A stretch of 51,871 nt of DNA from contig CAJUNS010000017.1 in the NCBI GenBank assembly GCA_910587995.1, forward strand, positions 1 through 51,871, written 5' to 3'. Below are positions 16,687 to 26,013 of this stretch, in pieces. The notes beneath the pieces are model-generated. The model searched no databases and was not told the origin of the DNA. It saw only the letters and a list, made by a program, of their open reading frames with translations. The first letter of the stretch is position 1; each line of letters starts with the position of its first letter. Source of the stretch: an uncultured Oscillospiraceae bacterium (GTDB taxonomy: Bacteria > Bacillota_A > Clostridia > Oscillospirales > Acutalibacteraceae). The position numbers and the translations under genes are program-made.

Positions 16687-16873
16687 CATTATCCATACCC
16701 CTCATATGAACCAGTATTCTTTGGTCATCGCCGTGGCCAAACGGGCCCGGCAGATTGCCGTGGAAGCTGAACAGGACGGCATGCGGCTGACGGATAAACC
16801 GGTGGACTTGGCCGTGCAGGACTTTGTGGAGGACAAATACAGCATCATTGAGCCGGAAGACCTGGAAGGATGA
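16667..16873 (+). CDS. rpoZ: RNA polymerase omega subunit
   Basis: A 68-residue omega subunit, which helps fold the beta-prime subunit. The SLVIAVAKRARQIA helix is the family core and the protein ends in an acidic tail. The start at 16667 has GAAAGGTGA upstream and lies inside the end of gmk. It overlaps priA by four bases (ATGA). coaBC, which lies between rpoZ and priA in Bacillus, is absent. Confidence 0.93.
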   Translation: MLKPSANIIHTPHMNQYSLVIAVAKRARQIAVEAEQDGMRLTDKPVDLAVQDFVEDKYSIIEPEDLEG

Positions 16874-19308
16874 CCATGCTGGCCCAGGTGGCGGTAGAGA
16901 ACACGGTCTACCATTTTGATAAGCTGTTTACCTACCGGGTGCCGGAGCATCTGCGTGGTCAGGCGGCTCCGGGAACCCGGGTGCTGGTCCCGTTTGGGGC
17001 GGGCAACCGGGAGCGGGTAGGCATGGTGTTTTCTCTAGACGGCCAGCCGGGAGAGAAGCTCAAGGAGATTGTTCAAACGCTGGACCGGGAGCCGGTTTTG
17101 GACCCCTGGCAGCTGGAATTCGCCCTGTGGATGAAGGACCGCTGCTACTGCACCTTGTTTGAAGCGGTTAAACAGATGATCCCCGCGGGACTGCATCTGC
17201 GCTTAAAGGACAGCTACTTGCTGGACAGCGGCTTTACCAATTTTGACCGGGAATGCTTTGACGCGGTCTCCTGGCAGATTATCACCACTTTGCGCGCCGC
17301 CGGAAGGGCCATGCCCTTTGAGAAGCTCTCTCAAAAGCTGGGCCTCGACCAGGGCTGTCCGGAGTTCCAGGCTTTGCAGGAACAGGGGATCGTCCGCAAA
17401 GTTAACCTGGCCACTGGGCGGCTGAAGGATGCGGTGGCCCGCATGGCGCGGCCCATTGAGGGCTTTTCCGGCAAGCTGACTCCCCGGCAGAAGGAGGTAT
17501 ACCAGGTCCTTCTGGACGTGGGCGAGGCCTCCGAACGGGAGCTTTGCTACTTTACAGGAGCTTCGCCCCAGGTGGTGAAGGCGCTGGTGGAGAAGGGCGC
17601 GGCGGAGGTCTTCGAGTATGAAGTGTACCGCAGGCCGGAGAGTACGGCGTCAGAGGAGCCGCTGGAGATGCCGGAGCTGTCGCCCTCCCAAGCACAGGTG
17701 CTGGAAGCGCTGAAAGCGGAATATGACGCGGGCCAGCGGCGCTGCGCCCTGCTGTATGGTGTCACTGGCAGCGGAAAAACCTGGGTCTTCCTTCAGCTAA
17801 TGGAATATGTGCTCCGTCAGGGCAGGGGAATCATTGTCATGGTGCCGGAAATCTCACTGACCGCCCAAACGCTTTGGCAGTTTCAGCGGATTTTTGGAGA
17901 CCAAGTGGCGGTGTTCCACAGTGGGCTTTCCCTGGGGGAGCGCATGGACGAGTGGAAGCGGGTCCGCCGGGGCGAGGCAAAGATCGCGGTAGGAACCCGC
18001 TCGGCAGTGTTCGCTCCGGTGCGGGACTTGGGCCTCATCGTAGTGGACGAGGAGCAGGAGCACACCTACAAATCGGAAGCCAGCCCTCGGTTTGACGCCC
18101 GAGAGGCGGCACGCTACCGGTGCGGTCAGGCTGGGGCGTTCTGCCTGCTGTCTTCGGCTACGCCCTCGGTGGAGAGCTTCCGGCAGGCGAGAGAAGGACG
18201 GTTTCTGTTCCACCAGCTGGAGGACCGCTTTGGTTCCGCCCAGCTGCCCCAGGTAGAGCTGGTGGATATGAACCTGGAATCTTTTCCCGGCAGCCAGCAG
18301 GCCATTGGACCCACCTTGGCGGAAGCCTTATTGGAAAATTTCCGCCAGAAGCGGCAATCCATTGTGCTGCTGAACCGCCGGGGCTACCATACCTTTGCCA
18401 GCTGTACATCCTGCCACGAAGTGGTCAGCTGCCCCCATTGCAGCATTTCCCTCACCTACCACAGCGCCAACCGCCGGTTGATGTGTCATTATTGCGGTTA
18501 TTCTATCCCCATAACAAAAATATGCCCTTCCTGCGGCAAGGAATCCATCACCTACCAGGGGCTGGGCACCCAGAAGGCGGAGGAACAGCTGCGGGAGCTG
18601 CTGCCCCAGGCCCGGGTGCTGCGCATAGACACCGATGCGGTGGCCGCCCGTTATTCTTTAGAGCGCCGTTTAGAGGAATTCGCCCGGGGGGACTATGATG
18701 TGATGGTAGGCACACAAATGGTGGCCAAGGGCCTGAACTTTGAAAACGTCACTTTGGTGGGGGTGCTCTCGGCGGACCAGTCTCTGTTCAGCGATGATTT
18801 TCGGGGAAACGAGCGCACCTTTGACCTGCTGACTCAGGTGGTGGGGCGGGCGGGCCGGGGAAAATATCCCGGCCGGGCGGTAATTCAGACCTTTGCCCCG
18901 GAAAATCCGGTGCTGCATTTAGCCTCCCGGCAGGATTACTTTGGCTTCGCCCAGCGGGAGCTGGCGTTTCGCCGGACCATGCTGTATCCGCCCTATGTGG
19001 ACCTGCTGGTCATCGGCTTTGTGGGCGGTGAGGACGCTTTGACCCGTCAGGCGGCGGAATACTTTCTGGCACAGCTGGGCAAGCTGGCCCAAGCGGAATA
19101 TCCCGACCTGCCCCTGCGGGTGCTGCGGCCCTCTCCGGCGGCAGTGGTCAAGGTCAGTGGAAAATACCGCTACAAGCTGATTGTAAAATGCAAAAATACG
19201 CCCCGCCTGCGGGAAATGGCCGCCCGGCTTTTGCAAAGCTTCGCGGCGGCGCGGGAGTTCCAGACGGTGACGGCTTACGCCGACCCAAATCCCAGTAGAA
19301 TTTTATAG
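16870..19308 (+). CDS. priA: Primosomal protein N' (PriA helicase)
   Basis: PriA restarts collapsed replication forks as a 3'-5' helicase that loads the replisome. The 812-residue protein has an N-terminal fork-binding domain. Walker A GVTGSGKT is at 297-304 and a DEEQEH Walker B-type box is near residue 393. A zinc-binding insert follows, with eight cysteines in the CTSC, CPHC, CHYC and CPSC pairs. The late helicase motif VVGRAGRG completes the set. The ATG overlaps the rpoZ stop; def and fmt follow, as in Bacillus. Confidence 0.98.
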   Translation: MTMLAQVAVENTVYHFDKLFTYRVPEHLRGQAAPGTRVLVPFGAGNRERVGMVFSLDGQPGEKLKEIVQTLDREPVLDPWQLEFALWMKDRCYCTLFEAVKQMIPAGLHLRLKDSYLLDSGFTNFDRECFDAVSWQIITTLRAAGRAMPFEKLSQKLGLDQGCPEFQALQEQGIVRKVNLATGRLKDAVARMARPIEGFSGKLTPRQKEVYQVLLDVGEASERELCYFTGASPQVVKALVEKGAAEVFEYEVYRRPESTASEEPLEMPELSPSQAQVLEALKAEYDAGQRRCALLYGVTGSGKTWVFLQLMEYVLRQGRGIIVMVPEISLTAQTLWQFQRIFGDQVAVFHSGLSLGERMDEWKRVRRGEAKIAVGTRSAVFAPVRDLGLIVVDEEQEHTYKSEASPRFDAREAARYRCGQAGAFCLLSSATPSVESFRQAREGRFLFHQLEDRFGSAQLPQVELVDMNLESFPGSQQAIGPTLAEALLENFRQKRQSIVLLNRRGYHTFASCTSCHEVVSCPHCSISLTYHSANRRLMCHYCGYSIPITKICPSCGKESITYQGLGTQKAEEQLRELLPQARVLRIDTDAVAARYSLERRLEEFARGDYDVMVGTQMVAKGLNFENVTLVGVLSADQSLFSDDFRGNERTFDLLTQVVGRAGRGKYPGRAVIQTFAPENPVLHLASRQDYFGFAQRELAFRRTMLYPPYVDLLVIGFVGGEDALTRQAAEYFLAQLGKLAQAEYPDLPLRVLRPSPAAVVKVSGKYRYKLIVKCKNTPRLREMAARLLQSFAAAREFQTVTAYADPNPSRIL

Positions 19309-19334
19309 CGAACAGTAAGGAGTAGACAAAAGAA

Positions 19335-19817
19335 ATGGCAATTCGGAACATTGTGCAATTTGGGGATGACGTTCTTAAAAAGGAATGCAGGCCGGTAGAG
19401 AAGTTCGACCGGAAGCTCCATCAGCTGCTGGACGATATGCAGGATACTCTGTACGAGGCAAACGGGGCGGGCTTGGCGGCGCCCCAGGTGGGCATTCTGC
19501 GGCAGGTATGCATTGTTGATGTAGGCGAAGGGCCCATTGAGCTGGTCAACCCGGAAATCATCGCCACTGAGGGGGAGCAAAGCGGGCCCGAGGGCTGCCT
19601 GTCCCTGCCCAACGAGTGGGGGATGGTCACCCGGCCCATGAAGGTGACGGTTCGGGCCCAGAACCGTAAAGGCAAGTGGTTTGAGATGTCCGGCGAGGAG
19701 CTTTTGGCCCGGGCGTTCTGCCATGAGATCGATCATCTGCACGGAACCGTTTTCACCGACGTGGCTGGCCGGATGCTCAGCCGGGAGGAGATTGCGTCCT
19801 ACAAACTGAACCAGTAA
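19335..19817 (+). CDS. def: Peptide deformylase
   Basis: Def removes the formyl group from the N-terminal methionine of new proteins. The 160-residue enzyme has all three family motifs: GAGLAAPQVG (residues 44-53), EGCLSLP with metal ligand C88, and HEIDHLHG with ligands H130 and H134. TAAGGAG lies about 12 bases before the ATG. fmt follows 11 bases later, pairing addition and removal of the formyl group. Confidence 0.98.
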   Translation: MAIRNIVQFGDDVLKKECRPVEKFDRKLHQLLDDMQDTLYEANGAGLAAPQVGILRQVCIVDVGEGPIELVNPEIIATEGEQSGPEGCLSLPNEWGMVTRPMKVTVRAQNRKGKWFEMSGEELLARAFCHEIDHLHGTVFTDVAGRMLSREEIASYKLNQ

Positions 19818-19828
19818 GGGGGAATAGC

Positions 19829-20752
19829 ATGCGCGTTCTTTTTATGGGTACGCCAGACTTTGCCGTACCGTCTTTGCAGGCCTTGCTGGACCGGGGCCAT
19901 GAGGTCTGCGGTGTGTTCACCCGGCCGGATAAACCCAAGGGCCGGGGGCATAAGTTGCAGGCAACGCCTGTAAAGGAGTTGGCTTTGCAGTACGGCCTTC
20001 CTGTTTACCAGCCCGCCACTTTGCGCAGCGAAGAGGTTCAAGCGCAGATTGTGGAGATGCAGGCCGACGCCATTGCGGTGGTGGCTTATGGAAATATCCT
20101 GCCCCGCGCCGTGCTGGATGCGCCCCGGCTGGGATGCGTCAATGTGCATGGCTCACTGCTGCCGGAGTACCGGGGAGCCGCGCCCATTCAGCGGGCGGTT
20201 TTGGATGGCCGGGAGCGAACGGGTGTTACCACCCAGTTTATGGCCGAAGCCGTAGACGCCGGGGACATTCTGCTCCAAGCGGAGACTGCCATCGGCCCGG
20301 AAGAGACCGCCGGAGAACTGTTTGACCGGCTCAAAATTCTGGGCGCGGACCTGCTGGTGGAGACGTTAGAGAGGTTGGAGCAAGGCCAACTGACGCGCAT
20401 TCCTCAGGACCATGAGAGAGCCACCATGGCGCCCATGCTGAACAAGGCCATGTCCCAGGTCGATTGGACCCAGCCTGCGCAACGGATACACGACCAGATT
20501 CGCGGCCTAAACCCCTGGCCCTGCGTTATTGCGGAGCTAGAAGGCCGGCGGATAAAGCTGTTAGCCTCCCAAGTGCTGGAACAACTGCCGGGTGCCCCGG
20601 GGGATGCGGTCCGTACAGAAGAGGGCCTAGTTGTGGTTTGCGGCCAGGGAGCCCTGCTGATTACCGAGCTGCAAACGGACAAGGGAAAGCGCATGAACGG
20701 AAAGGATTATCTGCTGGGCCATCCCTTGCACCCAGGAGCCAAATTTGCGTAA
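19829..20752 (+). CDS. fmt: Methionyl-tRNA formyltransferase
   Basis: Fmt formylates initiator Met-tRNA using 10-formyltetrahydrofolate. The 307-residue protein has the N-terminal MRVLFMGTPDFAV motif and the catalytic set N105, H107 (in NVHGSLLP) and D144. The C-terminal tRNA-binding domain is intact. AAGGGGGAA precedes the ATG. It lies between def and rsmB in the conserved order. Confidence 0.98.
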   Translation: MRVLFMGTPDFAVPSLQALLDRGHEVCGVFTRPDKPKGRGHKLQATPVKELALQYGLPVYQPATLRSEEVQAQIVEMQADAIAVVAYGNILPRAVLDAPRLGCVNVHGSLLPEYRGAAPIQRAVLDGRERTGVTTQFMAEAVDAGDILLQAETAIGPEETAGELFDRLKILGADLLVETLERLEQGQLTRIPQDHERATMAPMLNKAMSQVDWTQPAQRIHDQIRGLNPWPCVIAELEGRRIKLLASQVLEQLPGAPGDAVRTEEGLVVVCGQGALLITELQTDKGKRMNGKDYLLGHPLHPGAKFA

Positions 20753-20798
20753 AGAAGCTTGCCTTACAGCTTTAGACTAATCTGAATTGGGGAGAAAT

Positions 20799-22139
20799 AT
20801 GAGCCCATCTAACATCACGGCCCGGACAGCGGCGCTGCAAGCCTTATTGGCAATGAAACAGAATGACGGTTACTCCAATTTGGTATTGGACGGAACCCTG
20901 GCTTCCGCTGGGCTGGACCGGCGGGACCGGGCCCTGGCTTCAGCCCTATTTTATGGTGTGCTGGAACGCCGGTTGACACTGGACTATTATCTGGCCCAAT
21001 GCCTGCGGGATCCTCGAAAAAAGCCGGACCCAACGGCTCAGGAGGCTTTGCGCTGCGGGGCCTATCAAATCCTCTATATGGACCGGGTGCCGGACGCGGC
21101 GGCTGTCAATGAGACAGTCAACGCGCTAAAAGCATTGGGCGGAGAAAGGTATTCCGGCTTTGTCAATGGGGTGCTCCGGGGGCTCATCCGGAAGAAAAGG
21201 GGCCTGCGCCTGCCGGAGGGAACCAGCCCCCGGGCCTTGAGCCTGCGGTACTCGGTGCCAGAGGAGCTGATCTGTCTTTGGCAGCGGGGCTATGGTGAGG
21301 CCGTGGCCCAGGAGCTTCTGGAGGCCTCTTTGACAAGGCCAGAGCTTTACGTTCGTGTCAATCAGACGCGAACCACTGGGCCGGAGCTGCAAGCCAGCCT
21401 GGAACAGGAAGGGCTAACGCTGGCCCAGCTGGAAGCCCCAGCGGGCGCGGCGGTTTTAGCCGGATGCGGGGATCCGGCGGAACTGCGGCAGTTTCAAGAG
21501 GGACTGTTTCATGTTCAGGACCTTTCCGCCCAGTGGGTGTGTGAAATCTTAAATGTCCGCCCAGGCGAAACGGTTTGGGATTGCTGCGCGGCTCCTGGCG
21601 GCAAGGCGTTCACGCTGGCCCAAGCCATGGGCAGCACCGGTATGGTATACGCCACAGACCTGTACCCCAGCCGGGTTAGGCTGATGGAGGAAGGGGCCCA
21701 GCGTTTGGGCCTGGAAAACCTTACAATACTGGCAGGGGACGCTACACAAGAGGTACAGAATGTGCCGTTGGTGGATAAGCTATTATGCGACGCCCCTTGC
21801 TCCGGCTTTGGGGTGATCCGCCGCAAACCGGAGATTCGATATAAAAGCCTCGCCCAAGTCAAGGAGCTGCCCGCCTTACAGCGGGCCATCCTCCATAGGG
21901 CCTCAGAAAAACTCAAGCCTGGCGGCCTTTTGGTCTACTCCACATGCACCTGGAATCCAGCGGAAAACCGGGCGGTGGCGGAAGCCTTTTTAAAAGAACA
22001 TGCCAGCTTTTTGCCAGAGAAAATCGAGATTGGCGTGACAAGAACAGTGGAAGAGCCGGAATATATGCTGACCATGACTCCCAAGGCCGGAGCTTCGGAT
22101 GGCTTCTTCGCGGCGGCGTTTCGAAAAAAACAGGGATAG
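20799..22139 (+). CDS. rsmB: 16S rRNA m5C967 methyltransferase RsmB
   Basis: RsmB methylates cytosine 967 of 16S rRNA with SAM. The 446-residue protein begins with a NusB-like RNA-binding domain (to about residue 130). SAM motif DCCAAPGGK is at 261-269, the general-role cysteine of DAPCSGFG is C334 and the nucleophile in YSTCT is C383. ATG 20799 is preferred over TTG 20787 because GGGGAGA lies between them. rlmN follows 11 bases later. Confidence 0.96.
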   Translation: MSPSNITARTAALQALLAMKQNDGYSNLVLDGTLASAGLDRRDRALASALFYGVLERRLTLDYYLAQCLRDPRKKPDPTAQEALRCGAYQILYMDRVPDAAAVNETVNALKALGGERYSGFVNGVLRGLIRKKRGLRLPEGTSPRALSLRYSVPEELICLWQRGYGEAVAQELLEASLTRPELYVRVNQTRTTGPELQASLEQEGLTLAQLEAPAGAAVLAGCGDPAELRQFQEGLFHVQDLSAQWVCEILNVRPGETVWDCCAAPGGKAFTLAQAMGSTGMVYATDLYPSRVRLMEEGAQRLGLENLTILAGDATQEVQNVPLVDKLLCDAPCSGFGVIRRKPEIRYKSLAQVKELPALQRAILHRASEKLKPGGLLVYSTCTWNPAENRAVAEAFLKEHASFLPEKIEIGVTRTVEEPEYMLTMTPKAGASDGFFAAAFRKKQG

Positions 22140-22149
22140 GGGCAAAGTT

Positions 22150-23193
22150 TTGGATAAGATAGACGTAAAGTCCATGAGCTTTACCGAGCTGCGGGAGGAC
22201 TTGGGTAGCCTGGGGCTGCCCGCATACCGGGCGGATCAGGTATTCCATTGGCTGCACCAAGGGGCGGAAACCTTTGGGGAGATGACGAATCTGCCGAAGC
22301 CCCTGCGCCTCCAGCTGGCGGAGCGGTATGAAGTCGCCTGTGCCCAGGTGGTGCGAAAACGCGTTTCAAAGGATGGCACGGTAAAATATCTTTTCCGCAT
22401 GAACGATGGGGAATTGGTAGAGTCTGTGCTGATGCGGTACCATCATGGAATTTCTATTTGCATTTCTACCCAGGTTGGGTGTAAAATGAATTGCAGCTTC
22501 TGCGCCACAGGCCGCAGCGGGTTTTCCCGAAATCTGCTGCCCTCGGAGATACTGGCCCAGATTCAGTCGGCCCAGCGGGACGCGGGGGTGCGGGTTTCCA
22601 ATGTTGTGTTGATGGGCATGGGGGAGCCGCTGGATAATTATGACAATGTGCTGCGCTTTTTGCGGCTGGTTTCCTGTCCGGAGGGAATGAACATTGGCAT
22701 GCGGCACATTTCCCTATCCACCTGTGGGCTGGCCGATCAGATATACCGGCTGGCGGATGAGAAGCTTCAGCTCACACTCTCGGTGTCCCTTCACGCTCCC
22801 AACGACCAGATCCGCAGCCAAACTATGCCGGTGAACCGCCGCTGGAATGTAGAATCGCTTTTGAAGGCCTGCCGCTACTACGCGAAGCAAACTGGGCGGC
22901 GTATTTCCTTTGAGTATGCCATGATTCGAGGGGTGAACGATTCCGACAGCTGCGCCCGGGAGTTGGCTGAGCGGCTGCGGGGCATGCCTGCCCACGTCAA
23001 CCTAATCCCGGTTAATGATGTGACAGGCACGGGCTACCAAAAAAGCAAGATGGAGCGGCAGAGAGCTTTTGCCGCCATTCTGGAAGCCGGGGGCTGTACC
23101 GCCACGGTGCGCAGGACTTTGGGGTCGGACATAGAGGCTTCCTGCGGGCAGCTTCGCCGGAAACATGAAGGAGGGGACGGAGATGAGGGTTGA
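22150..23193 (+). CDS. rlmN: Dual-specificity rRNA/tRNA adenine C2 methyltransferase RlmN
   Basis: RlmN is a radical SAM enzyme that makes m2A2503 in 23S rRNA and m2A37 in some tRNAs. The cluster cysteines are C111, C115 and C118 in CKMNCSFC, and the mechanistic cysteine is C332 in ASCGQL. Length from TTG 22150 is 347 residues, normal for the family. I choose this TTG because ATAGGGG lies seven bases upstream; the earlier in-frame ATG at 22099 is inside rsmB. It overlaps prpC by 11 bases. Confidence 0.95.
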   Translation: MDKIDVKSMSFTELREDLGSLGLPAYRADQVFHWLHQGAETFGEMTNLPKPLRLQLAERYEVACAQVVRKRVSKDGTVKYLFRMNDGELVESVLMRYHHGISICISTQVGCKMNCSFCATGRSGFSRNLLPSEILAQIQSAQRDAGVRVSNVVLMGMGEPLDNYDNVLRFLRLVSCPEGMNIGMRHISLSTCGLADQIYRLADEKLQLTLSVSLHAPNDQIRSQTMPVNRRWNVESLLKACRYYAKQTGRRISFEYAMIRGVNDSDSCARELAERLRGMPAHVNLIPVNDVTGTGYQKSKMERQRAFAAILEAGGCTATVRRTLGSDIEASCGQLRRKHEGGDGDEG

Positions 23194-23926
23194 TTACGCC
23201 ACGGACACTGGGCCGGTGCGCAGCTCGAACCAGGACGCCTGCCGGTGCGGGCTTTTCTCAGAGAGAGCGGCCTGGGCGGTGGTGTGCGATGGCATGGGCG
23301 GAGCCAATGGAGGCAATGTGGCCAGCGCCATCGCGGTGGAGCAGATTGAGGCCCATTTGACCGCGCTGTACGCAGAGGGTATGGCCGCTGGCAGCGTGAA
23401 GAGCCTGCTGGTCAACGCCATATACCGGGCCAACCGGGCCATCTATCAGAGAGCCAAGGAGGAGCCCGCCTTGCGGGGCATGGGCACCACGGCGGTGGTA
23501 CTGCTGGCGGCGGAGGGGAGGCTCCATGTGGTCCACGTGGGCGACAGCCGGGCCTATTTGAAAAACGGCCGGGGCCTGACTCAGATTACGGTAGACCACT
23601 CCTATGTGCAGGATCTGGTGAATTTTGGACAGATCACCAAAGAAGAGGCCAGGACCCATCCCCGAAGGAACATTATCACCCGGGTGCTGGGCGTGCACGA
23701 CTATGTGGAGGCGGACTACTCCATGTGGGACTTTCTGCCGGGAGACATTGCCCTGGCCTGCACAGACGGCCTAACCGGATATATGGAGGACGGCCTATTG
23801 GAGGAGTACATCACGGGCCACGGTCAAAACGGAAGAGTGCTGACACAAAAACTCATCGATTTTGCGGTAGAAAAAGGCGGAACGGATAATATCACCATCG
23901 CCGTGGTCAATAATACTTTGATATAG
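23183..23926 (+). CDS. prpC: PP2C family Ser/Thr protein phosphatase PrpC
   Basis: A 247-residue metal-dependent phosphatase that reverses PrkC-type phosphorylation. PP2C motifs are NQDAC, VVCDGMGGANGG (metal ligand D36), GDSRAYL, the DHSYVQ segment and GGTDNITIAVV. ATG 23183 is preferred over 23165 because AAGGAGGGG lies between them. It overlaps the rlmN end and is followed after 15 bases by the kinase, the usual antagonistic pair. Confidence 0.96.
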   Translation: MRVDYATDTGPVRSSNQDACRCGLFSERAAWAVVCDGMGGANGGNVASAIAVEQIEAHLTALYAEGMAAGSVKSLLVNAIYRANRAIYQRAKEEPALRGMGTTAVVLLAAEGRLHVVHVGDSRAYLKNGRGLTQITVDHSYVQDLVNFGQITKEEARTHPRRNIITRVLGVHDYVEADYSMWDFLPGDIALACTDGLTGYMEDGLLEEYITGHGQNGRVLTQKLIDFAVEKGGTDNITIAVVNNTLI

Positions 23927-23941
23927 AAAGTTGGGGATACT

Positions 23942-26005
23942 ATGGATAAATTTGTAGGCAAGCGTCTGGACGGAAAATATGAGATTCACAACCTGATCGG
24001 GGTTGGAGGCATGGCCTATGTGTACCGGGCCTACGACCGGGTGGAAGACCGCTGGGTTGCCATCAAAATTTTGAAGGAGGAGTTCTCCGACAACAGCGAC
24101 TTCCTCCGCCGCTTCCGCAACGAGGCCAAAGCCATTACGCTGCTCTCTCATCCGAACATTGTGGAAGTCTTTGACGTAAGCTTTGGCGACCGGCTCCAGT
24201 ACATTGTGATGGAGTACATCGATGGCGTCACCTTGAAACAGTATATCGAGCAGGAGCGGACCTTGCGCTGGGACGAGGCCCTGCATTTCACCATCCAGAT
24301 TTTGCTGGCTTTGGAGCATGCCCATGAGAAGGGCATCATCCACCGGGACATTAAGCCCCAGAACGTCATGCTGCTTCAAGACGGCACCATCAAGGTCACG
24401 GATTTCGGCATTGCCCGGTTTTCTCAGAGCGAGACGCAGACCATGACCGACAAGGCCATTGGTTCGGTGCATTACATCGCTCCAGAGCAAGCCAGAGGGG
24501 ACTTCATCACCGACAAGGCGGATATTTACTCCGTGGGCGTGATGCTCTATGAGATGATTACTGGCCGCCTGCCTTTTATGGCGGACAACGCAGTCTCTGT
24601 GGCGCTGATGCAGCTTCAGGCCAAGCCGGTCATGCCCCGGGACCTGAACCCCAGCCTGCCGCTGGGCCTGGAGCAGATCACCATGAAAGCCATGGAGAAA
24701 AATCCGGTGGACCGGTTCCAGTCGGCGGGGGAGATGCTGGACGACATCGACCGCTTCCGGCGGAACCCGGGGATGGTGTTCCACTACGACATTCAGTCCG
24801 GGCGGCAGAATTACGACTCGCCCCGCAATGTAGAAACCCGCTTTACGCCCAACTATAACGACAGCTATGAGTATGAAGAAGAATATGTCCGTTCCCAGCG
24901 AGGGGCCCGGGGCGCTATGGTGGTCAAGGGCGTAATGGCGGCGGCCATTATCATCGCCTTGACCGTTGGCGCGGTGTGGCTGCTGAATAACTGGGAGAAT
25001 CTGCTGAATCCCAAGGAAGACGAGCAGCTCAAAATGCCCCAGCTGGTGGGCAAGCTTTACGAAGAAGTGCTGGCCAATCCGGAGTATTCGGAGAACTTTA
25101 CCTTTAAGACCACCGAGGGCAATAACCCGGACCTGCGGCCCGGCGAGATTATGAACCAGACCCCCGGCGCGGGGCTGCTGGTCAAAAAGGGCCGTGAAGT
25201 GGTGCTGCAGGTCAATGGCAAGGTGGAGAAGCGGGAATTGCAGGACCTGCGCAACTACTCTCAGGCGGACGCCATCGCCCTGTTGAAAGAGCTGAACCTC
25301 CAGTATAAAATTGAAAGCGTGGCAGATGACGAAGTGGAAGTGGGCAAGGTAGTTTCCACAGTACCGGCCAAGGGCACCATGGTGGATTCTGGCACCATTA
25401 TTACCCTTAACATCAGCAAAGGACCGGCCACCAAGAAGGTGGAGGTCCCCGCAGACCTGGAAGGGCTGAGCCTGGAAGCCGCCACCGCCAAGCTGGAAGC
25501 CGTTAAACTGAAGGTAGGCAGTGTGCAGCGGGACGACAGCAGCACCTTGGAAAAGGACACGGTCATCAGCACCAACCCGGCGCCTGGAGCGAAAATTTCC
25601 GAAGGAGCCACCGTTGACCTGGTGGTCAGCTCGGGCAAGGGGACCATCAAAACAGTCAGCACGGACATCCACCTGCCCACTGAGGTGAACATGGAGCTGA
25701 ACCTGAAGGTCTACAAGAACGGCGTTGTGGTAGAAGAGCAGACTGTGAACCCGGCCTATGGAGGGTCCTATCCCTTGTCCTTTACCGGCACCTCTGGCTC
25801 GGACACTGTAACGGTCTGCCTCAATGACCAAAACTATATGCAGCTCTCTTTCAACTATGACACGGGAACGGCTTCCATCATAGACAGCTGGCCGTTTGCG
25901 CCCCCGGAGTCTCCGGACAGCAGCGGCGGTGAGGACTCGGAGAGCAGCGAGGACTTGGAGTCCGGCGGCAGCGCGGGCGGGAACATCCGGCCCTCCGGAG
26001 ATTAG
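23942..26005 (+). CDS. prkC: PASTA-domain Ser/Thr protein kinase PrkC
   Basis: A 687-residue transmembrane kinase that senses muropeptides or lipid II and controls growth and germination. The kinase domain covers about residues 10-270: glycine loop GVGGMAYVY, K42, HRDIKPQN with D136, DFG at 154, APEQARG. The membrane segment is about 325-348. Three PASTA repeats follow (about 363-425, 428-495, 500-562). After them are a further beta-rich segment (about 566-660) and a Ser/Glu/Gly tail not typical of Bacillus PrkC. It pairs with the phosphatase just upstream. Confidence 0.97.
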   Translation: MDKFVGKRLDGKYEIHNLIGVGGMAYVYRAYDRVEDRWVAIKILKEEFSDNSDFLRRFRNEAKAITLLSHPNIVEVFDVSFGDRLQYIVMEYIDGVTLKQYIEQERTLRWDEALHFTIQILLALEHAHEKGIIHRDIKPQNVMLLQDGTIKVTDFGIARFSQSETQTMTDKAIGSVHYIAPEQARGDFITDKADIYSVGVMLYEMITGRLPFMADNAVSVALMQLQAKPVMPRDLNPSLPLGLEQITMKAMEKNPVDRFQSAGEMLDDIDRFRRNPGMVFHYDIQSGRQNYDSPRNVETRFTPNYNDSYEYEEEYVRSQRGARGAMVVKGVMAAAIIIALTVGAVWLLNNWENLLNPKEDEQLKMPQLVGKLYEEVLANPEYSENFTFKTTEGNNPDLRPGEIMNQTPGAGLLVKKGREVVLQVNGKVEKRELQDLRNYSQADAIALLKELNLQYKIESVADDEVEVGKVVSTVPAKGTMVDSGTIITLNISKGPATKKVEVPADLEGLSLEAATAKLEAVKLKVGSVQRDDSSTLEKDTVISTNPAPGAKISEGATVDLVVSSGKGTIKTVSTDIHLPTEVNMELNLKVYKNGVVVEEQTVNPAYGGSYPLSFTGTSGSDTVTVCLNDQNYMQLSFNYDTGTASIIDSWPFAPPESPDSSGGEDSESSEDLESGGSAGGNIRPSGD

Positions 26006-26013
26006 GGCAGTCC

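Noticed and set aside
23795..25831. Very long open frame on the minus strand (678 codons)
   Set aside because: It lies opposite prpC and prkC, which have complete catalytic motifs. High GC and codon bias leave the opposite frame open; the product is rich in His/Gln/Val without domains.
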